Source of the DNA: Planctomycetota bacterium
Lineage (GTDB): Bacteria; Planctomycetota; Brocadiia; SM23-32
Length of the DNA stretch: 6,469 nucleotides
Direction: 5' to 3'
Assembly: GCA_018334735.1 (NCBI GenBank)
Contig: JAGXLK010000143.1
Span: 1-6,469, forward strand
Both the position numbers and the translations under genes were made by a program. Position 1 is the first letter of the stretch. Each line of letters begins with the position of its first letter. Under the pieces are notes generated by a model. The model made no database searches, was not told the origin of the DNA, and was given only the letters and a program-made list of their open reading frames with translations. This document shows positions 1 through 6,423 of this stretch, piece by piece.

Positions 1-162
1 GATCCCCGAGCCATCCTGGACATCGAAAGAAAGGCCTTCGAATCCGTCACTGCCGTAAAATGCCAGGCCATCAGTCAGAACGCCATCAACGTCCATGGCC
101 ATAAGTTTAACGTTGTTTAATTTTTGGTCGATCTCTGGATCGGATTGTGATGTCGAACTCAT
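1..162 (-). CDS. kdsC: 3-deoxy-D-manno-octulosonate 8-phosphate phosphatase KdsC (partial, N-terminal 54 residues)
   Basis: HAD-superfamily phosphatase that removes phosphate from Kdo-8-phosphate to give free Kdo, a cytoplasmic step of lipopolysaccharide core synthesis. Only the first 54 codons are present; the frame is open to the left edge, so the C-terminal part lies outside the window. Reading from the ATG at 162, residues 24-32 are DVDGVLTDG, the HAD motif I with the nucleophile Asp24 and acid/base Asp26. Residues 36-54 follow the KdsC pattern of a Tyr-Gly turn, then FDVQDGSGI. The start lies 9 bp after the stop of kdsD, with only a weak GTGAG-like ribosome-binding site that overlaps the kdsD stop, so translation is probably coupled to kdsD. 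The first 17 residues are polar and variable, as is usual. The family is clear from motif I plus the downstream block and from the kdsD neighbour; other HAD enzymes (for example NeuA-type fusions) are less likely. Confidence 0.9.
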   Translation of the reverse strand, partial: MSSTSQSDPEIDQKLNNVKLMAMDVDGVLTDGLAFYGSDGFEGLSFDVQDGSGI

Positions 163-171
163 AAGCCAGGC

Positions 172-1185
172 TCACTGAGGTTGAGTTGAAAGATCTTTCT
201 TTTCTTCACCGGCGGGGCTCTCAACGCCTCTTTCGACGTCGAGCCAGTCCTGGACGTCGATGATTCCTACGGGAGTGCCGTCTTCATCCACTACGGGTAG
301 ATTATCAATTCGCATATCTCGCATTATCCGATAAGCGTCCGCGGCCAGGTCGTCGGTGCGAACGGTTTTGGGGCCTTTGGTCATAATGTCTTTCATCGGC
401 AGATGGAAGGTGTCGGGGCCTTTTTGTTTGATAAGACGCCGGAGGTCGCCATCGGTAAAGAAGCCCACCAGCTTGCCGTCTTTATCGACGAGGCTGACGG
501 CGCCCGGGGAACCTTCGATACTCATGATTTCAAGCGCTTTTTCCAGTGTGCAGTCCTGTGAGACGACAGGATTGCGTTTGCCGATTCTCATTGTCTCTTC
601 GACTTTTATCAGTTTGCGGCCAAGTTCACCGCCGGGATGAAAGAATGCGTAGTCTTCTTTTGTCATGTCGCGCATTTCGAAAACCGTAAGCGCCAGAGCA
701 TCGCCGACGGCCAGCATGGCCGTTGTCGTGGCTGAGGGGGCGAGCCCCAGCGGGCATGCCTCTTCCATTTTGCCAATACTCAACGTAATATCGCTGTACT
801 GCCCCAGAGTAGAATCCGGATTGCCTGTCACAGCGATGATCCGGGTATGCAATTTTTTCAAGGGGACCAGCAATTTTGTAACTTCGGTTTCGCCACTGTT
901 GCTGAAAACAAGGGCGATATCTTCCGGGAGAACACGACCCAGGTCGCCATGTCGGGCTTCGACGGCATGCATCCAGTATGATGGGGTGCCAGTGCTTGCA
1001 AGAGTTGCCGAAATTTTTTTCCCGATCAACCCGGCTTTTCCTACTCCCGTCACAACGACACGCCCCTGGCAGTTGTAAGTGGCACGGACAGCCTGTTCGA
1101 ATTCCGGCCCCAGTTTTTGGGCCACCGTTTGGAGGGCATGCCCTTCCAGCTCGATAATTTCGCGTCCGCGCTCGACAATATCCAT
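172..1185 (-). CDS. kdsD: D-arabinose 5-phosphate isomerase KdsD (KpsF/GutQ family; SIS domain plus two CBS domains)
   Basis: Interconverts ribulose 5-phosphate and arabinose 5-phosphate, the first committed precursor of Kdo; cytoplasmic. Numbered from the ATG at 1185 (337 aa; E. coli KdsD is 328 aa), the order is a SIS sugar-phosphate domain at about residues 30-175, CBS1 at about 198-255 and CBS2 at about 265-320, then a charged tail. Visible signatures are TGVGKAG (46-52, active-site Lys50), HGDLG, SNSGET (95-100), EACPLGLAPS (142-151) and FHPGGELGRKL (182-192, catalytic-type His183). All residues expected of an active isomerase are present. The frame extends to an ATG at 1290 (372 aa), overlapping the upstream kinase stop as ATGA. 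I prefer 1185 because residue 1 there coincides with the first helix of E. coli KdsD, and the extra 35 residues are Arg/Ser-rich and foreign to the family. Neither start has a good ribosome-binding site, so the choice is open. The family is certain; a GutQ-type paralogue is unlikely next to kdsC. Confidence 0.95.
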   Translation of the reverse strand: MDIVERGREIIELEGHALQTVAQKLGPEFEQAVRATYNCQGRVVVTGVGKAGLIGKKISATLASTGTPSYWMHAVEARHGDLGRVLPEDIALVFSNSGETEVTKLLVPLKKLHTRIIAVTGNPDSTLGQYSDITLSIGKMEEACPLGLAPSATTTAMLAVGDALALTVFEMRDMTKEDYAFFHPGGELGRKLIKVEETMRIGKRNPVVSQDCTLEKALEIMSIEGSPGAVSLVDKDGKLVGFFTDGDLRRLIKQKGPDTFHLPMKDIMTKGPKTVRTDDLAADAYRIMRDMRIDNLPVVDEDGTPVGIIDVQDWLDVERGVESPAGEEKKDLSTQPQ

Positions 1186-1286
1186 CGCAAACCCCGGGTT
1201 CAAAAGCAGGTCGTCGCTGTGGCGGGGATTATAACCGCCTCTCGAAGAAGGCTCAAGACGCAGCCTCCGACAAACCGACTCCGACG

Positions 1287-2144
1287 TCATTTCCGGCTAA
1301 GGGAATGGAGCCGATGCCGGGTGAGGACCTGCCGGGCGATATCTTTCCAGTTACTATCCGGTCCTTCGTGCAGGCGAATATAGTCGCGCATGACGCGGAG
1401 CCGGTCGGAGAGCGTAATAAGTTGACGTGAGGCGGGCCACTTGACGATGGAACGGTCAAGCCGAACGAGATTTTTGAGCTTGTCCTGGAGGGAGACTTCG
1501 TTTTCCCAAAACGCTTTTTTGAAATCTATAATGAAAGCATTGACGGGTTTTGCTGTGGGGCTCAGAAGGATGTTTTTCAGGTTGAGGTCTTTGTGGCAAA
1601 TTCCTGCTTCATGCATTTTATAGAGCAGGGAGGCGATCTTTGAGGCAATTGAACGGCGGGTCTCCGGTGGTGGGGGAGTTGATTCCATGTATGCGCGGCA
1701 AGCGCTCAAAATATCCACAGAATCCGTCACTTCTTCGCTGATGTAATGGGCTTTACAGATGGGCCCGAGCACTTTTTGTAACCGAAGTGCGACGGGGGAG
1801 GGGGTTGGCACGTCGTGTTGCTGAAGATGTCGGACAATATTAATTTCGCGCAACATCTGACGTTTGCGCAGAAACCAGCTTCCCCAGAGATGTCTCAGCA
1901 GCCCGCCGTGGACGTATTTTCGCACAATAAGCTTGCTCGTTCGGTCCCATCCCGGTTCCCACGTCCAGACGCTTTTATGACCCGCCGAACGAGAATCGCG
2001 GCCCGCGAGGTTTTGCAGGAGCTCGGGTAAGTTTACTATCTTATCGAGGACCGATTCAGGGACAACAGCGGAGTCAAAATACACCGTTACCTTGTCCTGT
2101 TGATGTTTTTTGAAGCCGATTTCGGTGGGGTTTTTTATCTGCAT
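1287..2144 (-). CDS. KdkA-like lipopolysaccharide core kinase (Kdo/WaaP kinase family)
   Basis: Protein-kinase-fold sugar kinase, predicted to phosphorylate Kdo (KdkA type) or heptose (WaaP type) of the lipopolysaccharide inner core at the cytoplasmic face of the inner membrane. Numbered from the ATG at 2144 (285 aa), an IVRKYxxGG block at 73-81 resembles the VLRHYxxGG signature of KdkA. E100 in REINIVRHL is the likely helix-C glutamate, followed by a PTPSPV segment (113-118). The catalytic loop HKDLNLKNILL starts at His184 (Asp186, Asn191), and the metal-binding IIDF has Asp207. All catalytic residues are therefore intact, unlike in the upstream kinase-like protein. It precedes kdsD and kdsC on the same strand, which favours Kdo as the substrate. 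A GTG at 2156 in frame would add four residues but abuts a hairpin and lacks a ribosome-binding site; the ATG at 2144 has GGTGGG seven bases upstream. Substrate (Kdo or heptose) is inferred, not shown. Confidence 0.85.
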   Translation of the reverse strand: MQIKNPTEIGFKKHQQDKVTVYFDSAVVPESVLDKIVNLPELLQNLAGRDSRSAGHKSVWTWEPGWDRTSKLIVRKYVHGGLLRHLWGSWFLRKRQMLREINIVRHLQQHDVPTPSPVALRLQKVLGPICKAHYISEEVTDSVDILSACRAYMESTPPPPETRRSIASKIASLLYKMHEAGICHKDLNLKNILLSPTAKPVNAFIIDFKKAFWENEVSLQDKLKNLVRLDRSIVKWPASRQLITLSDRLRVMRDYIRLHEGPDSNWKDIARQVLTRHRLHSLSRK

Positions 2145-2156
2145 GCCGGGGCCCAC

Positions 2157-2184
2157 CCGCCGGAGAACTGAGGAAAGCCGGCGG
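2157..2184. repeat. GC-rich inverted repeat between the kinase-like gene and the KdkA-like gene
   Basis: CCGCCGG (2157-2163) and CCGGCGG (2178-2184) form a perfect seven-base stem with a 14-base loop. In the direction of the operon (minus strand) it is not followed by T residues, so it is not an intrinsic terminator there; on the plus strand only TTTT follows, and no plus-strand gene ends here. It touches the alternative GTG at 2156 and ends 13 bases before the ATG at 2144, so in the mRNA it could protect an end, cause partial attenuation or modulate entry to the downstream gene. The role is inferred. Confidence 0.5.
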
Positions 2185-2218
2185 TTTTAGCGTTTAAGAG
2201 AACAGCAATGGAGGCGGC

Positions 2219-5200
2219 TCATTCGATATCTTTGACACAGCGGAATCCGAGATCCGCTCCCCGGTTCTCCGGTTTGATGGGGAGTCGATAGGTAACACGC
2301 ACGGGAATTGGTTTGATGTCATGCTGGGGCCATGCTCCACCGCGCACCACGCGGTGTTTTTCCCCATATGATGCTCTTCGATCTTCCAGATCATTGCCGG
2401 GATAGCGTTTGAACGGACTGGATGTCCATTCCCAAACGTTTCCGATCATATCGAGGACGCCATATGGACTCGCACCGGCAGGGTAGCTCCCGACCGCGAC
2501 CGGACCTTCTTTGCTTGGCTTCATGTGATTGCATGCTTTCGGATCAAAGCTCTCACCCCAGGGGAAAGGCCTCTGGTCGGGACCTCGGGCGGCTTTTTCC
2601 CATTGAGCTTCCGTTGGGAGTCGTTTGCCTGCCCAGGTCGCATAGGCCCGAGCGTCTTTAAGCGAAACTCCAGTGACCGGGAGATTGGCCTGGTCTTTTG
2701 GAAAATGCCTTTCCTTCCACCCGTCGGGAGCAGGATGGTCCGTGGCGTCGATGAACTTCTGGTATTCCGCGTTTGTCACTTCGGTTTTATCAATATAATA
2801 CGCCTCAGTATTATCGGAATGCATGGGGATTTCCGACCCGTACCCCACGAGGGTAAGGATAAGTTCGAGTTCATTTTCGCTATTCAAAATGCGGGGCGGG
2901 TAAAAGGGCTCAAGGAACTGAGTGATTTGATCTTTGGTGGATCCAATGAAAAAATTCCCTTCCGGGATGTAAATCATTCCGGCGGGAGCATTGCGGACAT
3001 AGTCCTGGGTTTTTTCGGCTTTTGTTGCCCATTTGCTGCCCTCAAAATCCGTTGTCAGACGCCGTATTTTGTCGGTGAATTTGTCCTTGTTACCGAGCCC
3101 ATAATCCTGAAGTGCTGCCCGATAGAGGCACCACGGCAGCTGGCGCAGGACTTTGTTTGCCAATTCCGAATCCGGTTTTGAGTACCGCACGATATTCTGC
3201 ATTTTGTCGAACGCGGCGCTGTACCGGAAATCTTGAACAAGCTGTTCAACTTCACGGTAGTAATTTTGTGCAGTTTTTTCAGGAATATAATTTTCCTCTG
3301 CTCCCGGTGTAAGACCCAATTTTTCCCTGAGAAATTGCTGACCAGCCGTGCTTTCCGGGTGTTTTTCCAGGAGTTGGTTTCTGTAACTGTGCGCTCTTTG
3401 ATCTTTCCCCGTTTGCTTTGCTTCTTGGTAGAGGTCAAAGAGCACGTTTGCTTCAAGGTTTGCGGCTTGCCGCCCCAGCTCTTGCCCATCGTCTTTTTGT
3501 ATTTTCCTTACGATTGCCAGGGCGGTGGTGAGTTCTCCGTTTTTATAAGCGTTTGAAGCCATCTCGAGTCGCAGCTCTGGAAGTCTTTTTTGGGCTTCCG
3601 CGGCTTCGGGGCTATCGGGATATTTTTCAACAAGGAGTTCCATTTTTTCCAGAGCACTTGCGGTTTTATCCCCTTCCCCCCACAAAAACATACTATGTTC
3701 GAGCAACAGGCGGGGTTCGTGCTTTGCCAGGAGTTGAGCCTGATCGGTCTCTGGGAATTCTTTCGCGAGTGTTTTATAGAGTTCATGCGCTTGATCGTAG
3801 ATACCTCGTTTTTGGCAATATTGTGCGCGCTTGGCCATCACAATTGGGAGTTTACTCCTGGCGATTTTCAGATACTGGCTGCCTTCGGGGGCGTTTTTTA
3901 TCGCGGCTTCGTATTTTTCCTGAGCGCCTGCATAATCTGCGTCATTACTCAGAGCGCGGGCCCATTCGCAATAGACCTGGGCAATCTTATCTCGTGCTTT
4001 CGAAGCGTACGGTGTGTCTTGATATTGTTTCGCAATGCTTTTGAAAGCACCGATAGCAATTTCGTAATTGCCCTTGAGGCTATATCTCTGTCGGTAGTCC
4101 TGGTCTGCCGAATTGAATTCGTGCCTGGCCGCCTCAAGACGTGCTTGTTCTTTCGCCTTTTGTTTCTGCGTCTCAGGGGTTTGGGATTTTTCTTGCCTGG
4201 ATGTTCCGGCTGTTGTGTCTGTCACATTATTGTCCACGAGAGCTTGTTGTGGTCCATCCGTTGGTTCCCTTTCATCACCCCCAAAAGGCCCGGAATTTAG
4301 CGCAACTGAAACTATTAACGCAATAAAAGCCAGGACCAGGGCTGCCACGCTCACCCCCGGGATTCTTCTCTTTGATGTTTGCGAATCATCGGAAGGCCCA
4401 GGTAATTCATATTCCCGCGCAAAAGCAGAATCGGTTCCTTTCGGAACGACCTGGGCCTGCCCCGTGTGAATTGTTTCGAGACACCGATCGAGGTCGTCAA
4501 TTACGCGTTGGGTTGTTCCATATCTGCGGTTGGGATCGCGTTCCAGGCAACGGCTGACTACCAGCGAGAGTTCATGAGGGACGTTCTCATTAACCTTATG
4601 AGGTGGAATCAGTTCGCTTTCCACGTTGGCGAAAAGGTATCCGAGCGGATGAGAAGATTTAAATGGATCTTTTCCGGTCAAGAGCTGATATCCGATGATT
4701 CCGAGGGCGAAAATATCGGCCTGAGGACCTGGAGATCTACCTCGAATCACTTCTGGAGCCATATATTGGGGAGCGCCGTGTGCTTCGCCAAATATGGGAA
4801 TAATGCTATCTTCCGCGGTTGCCCCCATATCCAGGAACGTGACCTTTACAAGGGGGGCTGATCCACCTTCTCGGGTGATGAACACATCGGAAGGTTTGAG
4901 ATGACCGTGGGCGATATCGCAGCGGTGGCCCGCTCTGAGGGCTTCCGCGATTTGGTGAAGAATATCGATAGCCTCTGACGTTTCCAGAGGAGCATCCTTG
5001 AGCCTTTCGGCAAGGCTGATTCCACCCGGATCTTCAACGGCCATAAAATAGCGGTTGCCGGTCTTACCAACCTCGACCAGGTCGACAAGATTCGGGTGCT
5101 CGAAGAGCTTCTGGCGAGCCGCCCATCGATCATGGATATATCGGCGGAAACTGGGGTCGCGGCTCACGGAGGAAGAAATCAGCTTCAAGCGTACTTCCTG

Positions 5201-5308
5201 ATCTTTTTCCGTATCGTGCGCTTTGTAAACTTTTCCGTAAATGCCTTCATTTAAAAGCTCTACAAGGCGATAACGACTGGGTTTTGACTGTGTTTTCTTT
5301 TCTTCCAC
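2219..5308 (-). CDS. Membrane-spanning kinase-like protein with TPR repeats and FGE/SUMF1-like domain; both enzyme domains look degenerate
   Basis: Numbered from the GTG at 5308 (1029 aa). Residues 13-280 are a Ser/Thr-kinase fold: glycine loop EGIYGKV (21-27), Lys42, HPNLV (71-75), DMG (160-162) and APE (184-186). The catalytic loop reads HGHLKPSD (134-141) where HRDLKPxN is expected, so the catalytic Asp is His136 and the metal-binding Asn is Asp141; I predict a pseudokinase. A hydrophobic helix (about 318-337) after an Arg/Lys-rich stretch puts the kinase-like part in the cytoplasm and the rest outside it. A Gln/Lys-rich, likely coiled linker (365-405) leads to TPR-like helical repeats (about 405-770), then an FGE/SUMF1-type domain (775-1027) with FPWG, GNVWEWT, VVRGGAW and a final LGFRC. 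The two FGE catalytic cysteines are replaced by Gln995 and Pro1000, so formylglycine synthesis is unlikely. A longer frame from an ATG at 5368 adds 20 residues but overlaps the promoter. Kinase-FGE fusions are a known bacterial architecture; the function here is unknown. Confidence 0.9.
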   Translation of the reverse strand: MEEKKTQSKPSRYRLVELLNEGIYGKVYKAHDTEKDQEVRLKLISSSVSRDPSFRRYIHDRWAARQKLFEHPNLVDLVEVGKTGNRYFMAVEDPGGISLAERLKDAPLETSEAIDILHQIAEALRAGHRCDIAHGHLKPSDVFITREGGSAPLVKVTFLDMGATAEDSIIPIFGEAHGAPQYMAPEVIRGRSPGPQADIFALGIIGYQLLTGKDPFKSSHPLGYLFANVESELIPPHKVNENVPHELSLVVSRCLERDPNRRYGTTQRVIDDLDRCLETIHTGQAQVVPKGTDSAFAREYELPGPSDDSQTSKRRIPGVSVAALVLAFIALIVSVALNSGPFGGDEREPTDGPQQALVDNNVTDTTAGTSRQEKSQTPETQKQKAKEQARLEAARHEFNSADQDYRQRYSLKGNYEIAIGAFKSIAKQYQDTPYASKARDKIAQVYCEWARALSNDADYAGAQEKYEAAIKNAPEGSQYLKIARSKLPIVMAKRAQYCQKRGIYDQAHELYKTLAKEFPETDQAQLLAKHEPRLLLEHSMFLWGEGDKTASALEKMELLVEKYPDSPEAAEAQKRLPELRLEMASNAYKNGELTTALAIVRKIQKDDGQELGRQAANLEANVLFDLYQEAKQTGKDQRAHSYRNQLLEKHPESTAGQQFLREKLGLTPGAEENYIPEKTAQNYYREVEQLVQDFRYSAAFDKMQNIVRYSKPDSELANKVLRQLPWCLYRAALQDYGLGNKDKFTDKIRRLTTDFEGSKWATKAEKTQDYVRNAPAGMIYIPEGNFFIGSTKDQITQFLEPFYPPRILNSENELELILTLVGYGSEIPMHSDNTEAYYIDKTEVTNAEYQKFIDATDHPAPDGWKERHFPKDQANLPVTGVSLKDARAYATWAGKRLPTEAQWEKAARGPDQRPFPWGESFDPKACNHMKPSKEGPVAVGSYPAGASPYGVLDMIGNVWEWTSSPFKRYPGNDLEDRRASYGEKHRVVRGGAWPQHDIKPIPVRVTYRLPIKPENRGADLGFRCVKDIE

Positions 5309-5318
5309 TGGTGAATCG

Positions 5319-5327
5319 CCTCTCCCT
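5319..5327 (-). promoter_or_regulatory. Ribosome-binding site supporting the GTG start at 5308
   Basis: Read on the minus strand, AGGGAGAGG ends 10 bases before the GTG at 5308. The upstream ATG at 5368 has no purine-rich sequence in front of it. This decides the start of the large kinase-like protein in favour of the GTG. Spacing is slightly long, so the support is moderate. Confidence 0.6.
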
Positions 5328-5370
5328 GAGGGTATTTGGCTGAGCACGAGAAGCACTCTAAGAGACATAT

Positions 5371-5399
5371 ATCATACAGAAGAATGACCCGTGAAGCAA
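5371..5399 (-). promoter_or_regulatory. Putative sigma-70-type promoter of the kinase-like/kdkA-like/kdsD/kdsC transcription unit
   Basis: On the minus strand, TTGCTT (5399-5394) is followed after 17 bases by TATGAT (5376-5371), which matches five of six bases of the -10 consensus; the -35 matches three of six. Transcription would begin near 5364, inside the ATG at 5368, giving a leader of about 55 bases to the GTG at 5308. It is the only promoter-like element I see ahead of the four-gene run. Consensus of the host sigma factor is unknown, so this is a motif-level prediction. Confidence 0.5.
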
Positions 5400-5410
5400 C
5401 AAATTGCCGT

Positions 5411-5440
5411 TTGACTTTCGCTTCTCCGGCTCAGTACCAT
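5411..5440 (+). promoter_or_regulatory. Putative promoter of xerD
   Basis: TTGACT (5411-5416, five of six -35 bases) is followed after 18 bases by TACCAT (5435-5440, four of six -10 bases). The predicted start near 5447 leaves a leader of about 32 bases before the xerD ATG. It lies back to back with the minus-strand promoter at 5371-5399, with only 11 bases between the two -35 elements. Confidence 0.45.
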
Positions 5441-5446
5441 GCCGGA
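5425..5446. repeat. Inverted repeat flanking the xerD -10 element
   Basis: TCCGGC (5425-5430) and GCCGGA (5441-5446) are perfect inverted copies separated by 10 bases, with the predicted -10 of xerD in the gap. A second pair, GGCTC (5428-5432) and GAGCC (5455-5459), overlaps it and could form a competing hairpin. Placement fits an operator or leader structure, but six-base arms can occur by chance. Confidence 0.35.
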
Positions 5447-5478
5447 TGATGTCGGAGCCTTAATTTGGGAGAAAACCA

Positions 5479-6375
5479 ATGATCGAATCCACCGAATTAT
5501 TGCGTTTTTTCCTCGATTACTGTGCTATCGAGTGTGGATTGAGTGAAAATACGATAGCTGCTTATAAATCGGATGTGGCCGATTTTATTGAGACTCTCGG
5601 ATTCAAAAACGAAGCTGAACTGGATAAGCTGACATCCTCTGAGCTCGTAGAATTCGTCCAGATTTGCCGTGATAAGAATCTCTCAGCCAATTCCATCTGG
5701 CGGCGTCTTGTGGCGGTTCGCATGTTTTTCCATTTTTTGCGGCTTGAAGAATATGTTGAAAATGACATAACGGACGCCTTTCAGACTCCGCGGCTGTGGA
5801 AAAAAATCCCGGAAGTCCTTAGCGAAAAGCAGGTTGAAGAACTTTTATCAGCTCCAAATCCAGACGATTTGCTGGGGATGAGAGATCGGGCAATTTTGGA
5901 GTTGCTCTACGCCACCGGCGCCCGAGCCAGCGAGGTCTGCTCGCTCGATGTGGGCCATGTGAACAAAGAATATGGGTTTGTTCGTTGCTACGGGAAACGT
6001 ATGAAAGAAAGAATAGTTCCTGTCGGCGAATCGGCTCTCGAAGCGCTCGAACACTACCTTGGCGAGGCACGCCCGGAGCTTGTTAAATCAGATCAGCAAA
6101 CGGCCCTCTTTGTCTCGCGAACAGGCCGACGCCTCACGCGGCAGGCGCTCTGGCGTATCGTCAGGGATAGCGGACGAAAAGCCGGCTTGGGTGTGAAAAT
6201 TCACCCCCACCTGCTACGCCACAGTTTTGCTACTCATCTGTTGGCGGGTGGAGCCGATCTCCGCGCTGTCCAGCTGATGCTCGGTCACGCTGACGTGTCC
6301 ACAACCGAAATTTACAGCCACGTCGACGAAGATCGGTTGGTGGGTATCCATAAACAATTCCATCCCAGGTCATAG
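5479..6375 (+). CDS. xerD: Site-specific tyrosine recombinase XerD
   Basis: Cytoplasmic recombinase that, with XerC, resolves chromosome dimers at the dif site during division. The protein is 298 aa, the same length as E. coli XerD. An N-terminal SAM-like, core-binding domain (about residues 5-90, with SENTIAAYKSD at 22-32) precedes the catalytic domain (about 112-290). All six catalytic residues fall at or within one residue of the E. coli positions: Arg149 (ATGARASE), Lys173 (YGKRMKER), His244 and Arg247 (HPHLLRHSF), His270 (LGH) and nucleophile Tyr279 (EIYSHV). The C-terminus HKQFHPRS resembles the XerD end rather than XerC. The ATG at 5479 has GGGAGA (5467-5472) six bases upstream, a strong ribosome-binding site. 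The gene is divergent from the lipopolysaccharide run and has its own promoter and terminator. No dif-like site or mobile-element context is visible, which favours the housekeeping role over a phage integrase. Confidence 0.95.
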   Translation: MIESTELLRFFLDYCAIECGLSENTIAAYKSDVADFIETLGFKNEAELDKLTSSELVEFVQICRDKNLSANSIWRRLVAVRMFFHFLRLEEYVENDITDAFQTPRLWKKIPEVLSEKQVEELLSAPNPDDLLGMRDRAILELLYATGARASEVCSLDVGHVNKEYGFVRCYGKRMKERIVPVGESALEALEHYLGEARPELVKSDQQTALFVSRTGRRLTRQALWRIVRDSGRKAGLGVKIHPHLLRHSFATHLLAGGADLRAVQLMLGHADVSTTEIYSHVDEDRLVGIHKQFHPRS

Positions 6376-6389
6376 CAAAAACTTGTGCC

Positions 6390-6399
6390 AGGGGCCCCT
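6390..6399. repeat. Short GC-rich palindrome downstream of xerD
   Basis: AGGGGCCCCT is a perfect ten-base palindrome 15 bases after the xerD stop. With no loop it cannot form an ordinary RNA hairpin, and it has no adjacent T run; it may be chance. Confidence 0.2.
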
Positions 6400-6423
6400 C
6401 AGCCATATTTTGTGAAACGCCCG

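Noticed and set aside
1..6. GATC at the first base as a cloning junction
   Set aside because: The partial kdsC frame is open and correct right up to base 1, so nothing suggests vector or chimeric sequence; a GATC end alone is not evidence.
2157..2184. Intrinsic terminator separating the kinase-like gene from the Kdo genes
   Set aside because: In the minus-strand direction the stem is followed by GTGGGCC, not a T run. The T run exists only on the plus strand, where no gene ends.
2219..2986. FGE-like domain as the variable protein of a diversity-generating retroelement
   Set aside because: FGE/C-lectin-like folds fused to kinases can be such targets, but there is no reverse transcriptase gene and no near-repeat of the 3' end of the gene elsewhere in the window. 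The elements could lie outside it, but nothing here supports them.
2525..4300. Long plus-strand open frames (2525-3181, 3590-4300, 3553-4044) opposite the TPR/FGE part of the large gene
   Set aside because: They lie wholly antisense to a continuous minus-strand frame with clear domain motifs. Their translations are Phe/Cys/Arg-rich with no recognisable motif, as expected from the complement of Lys/Glu/Gln-rich coding sequence.
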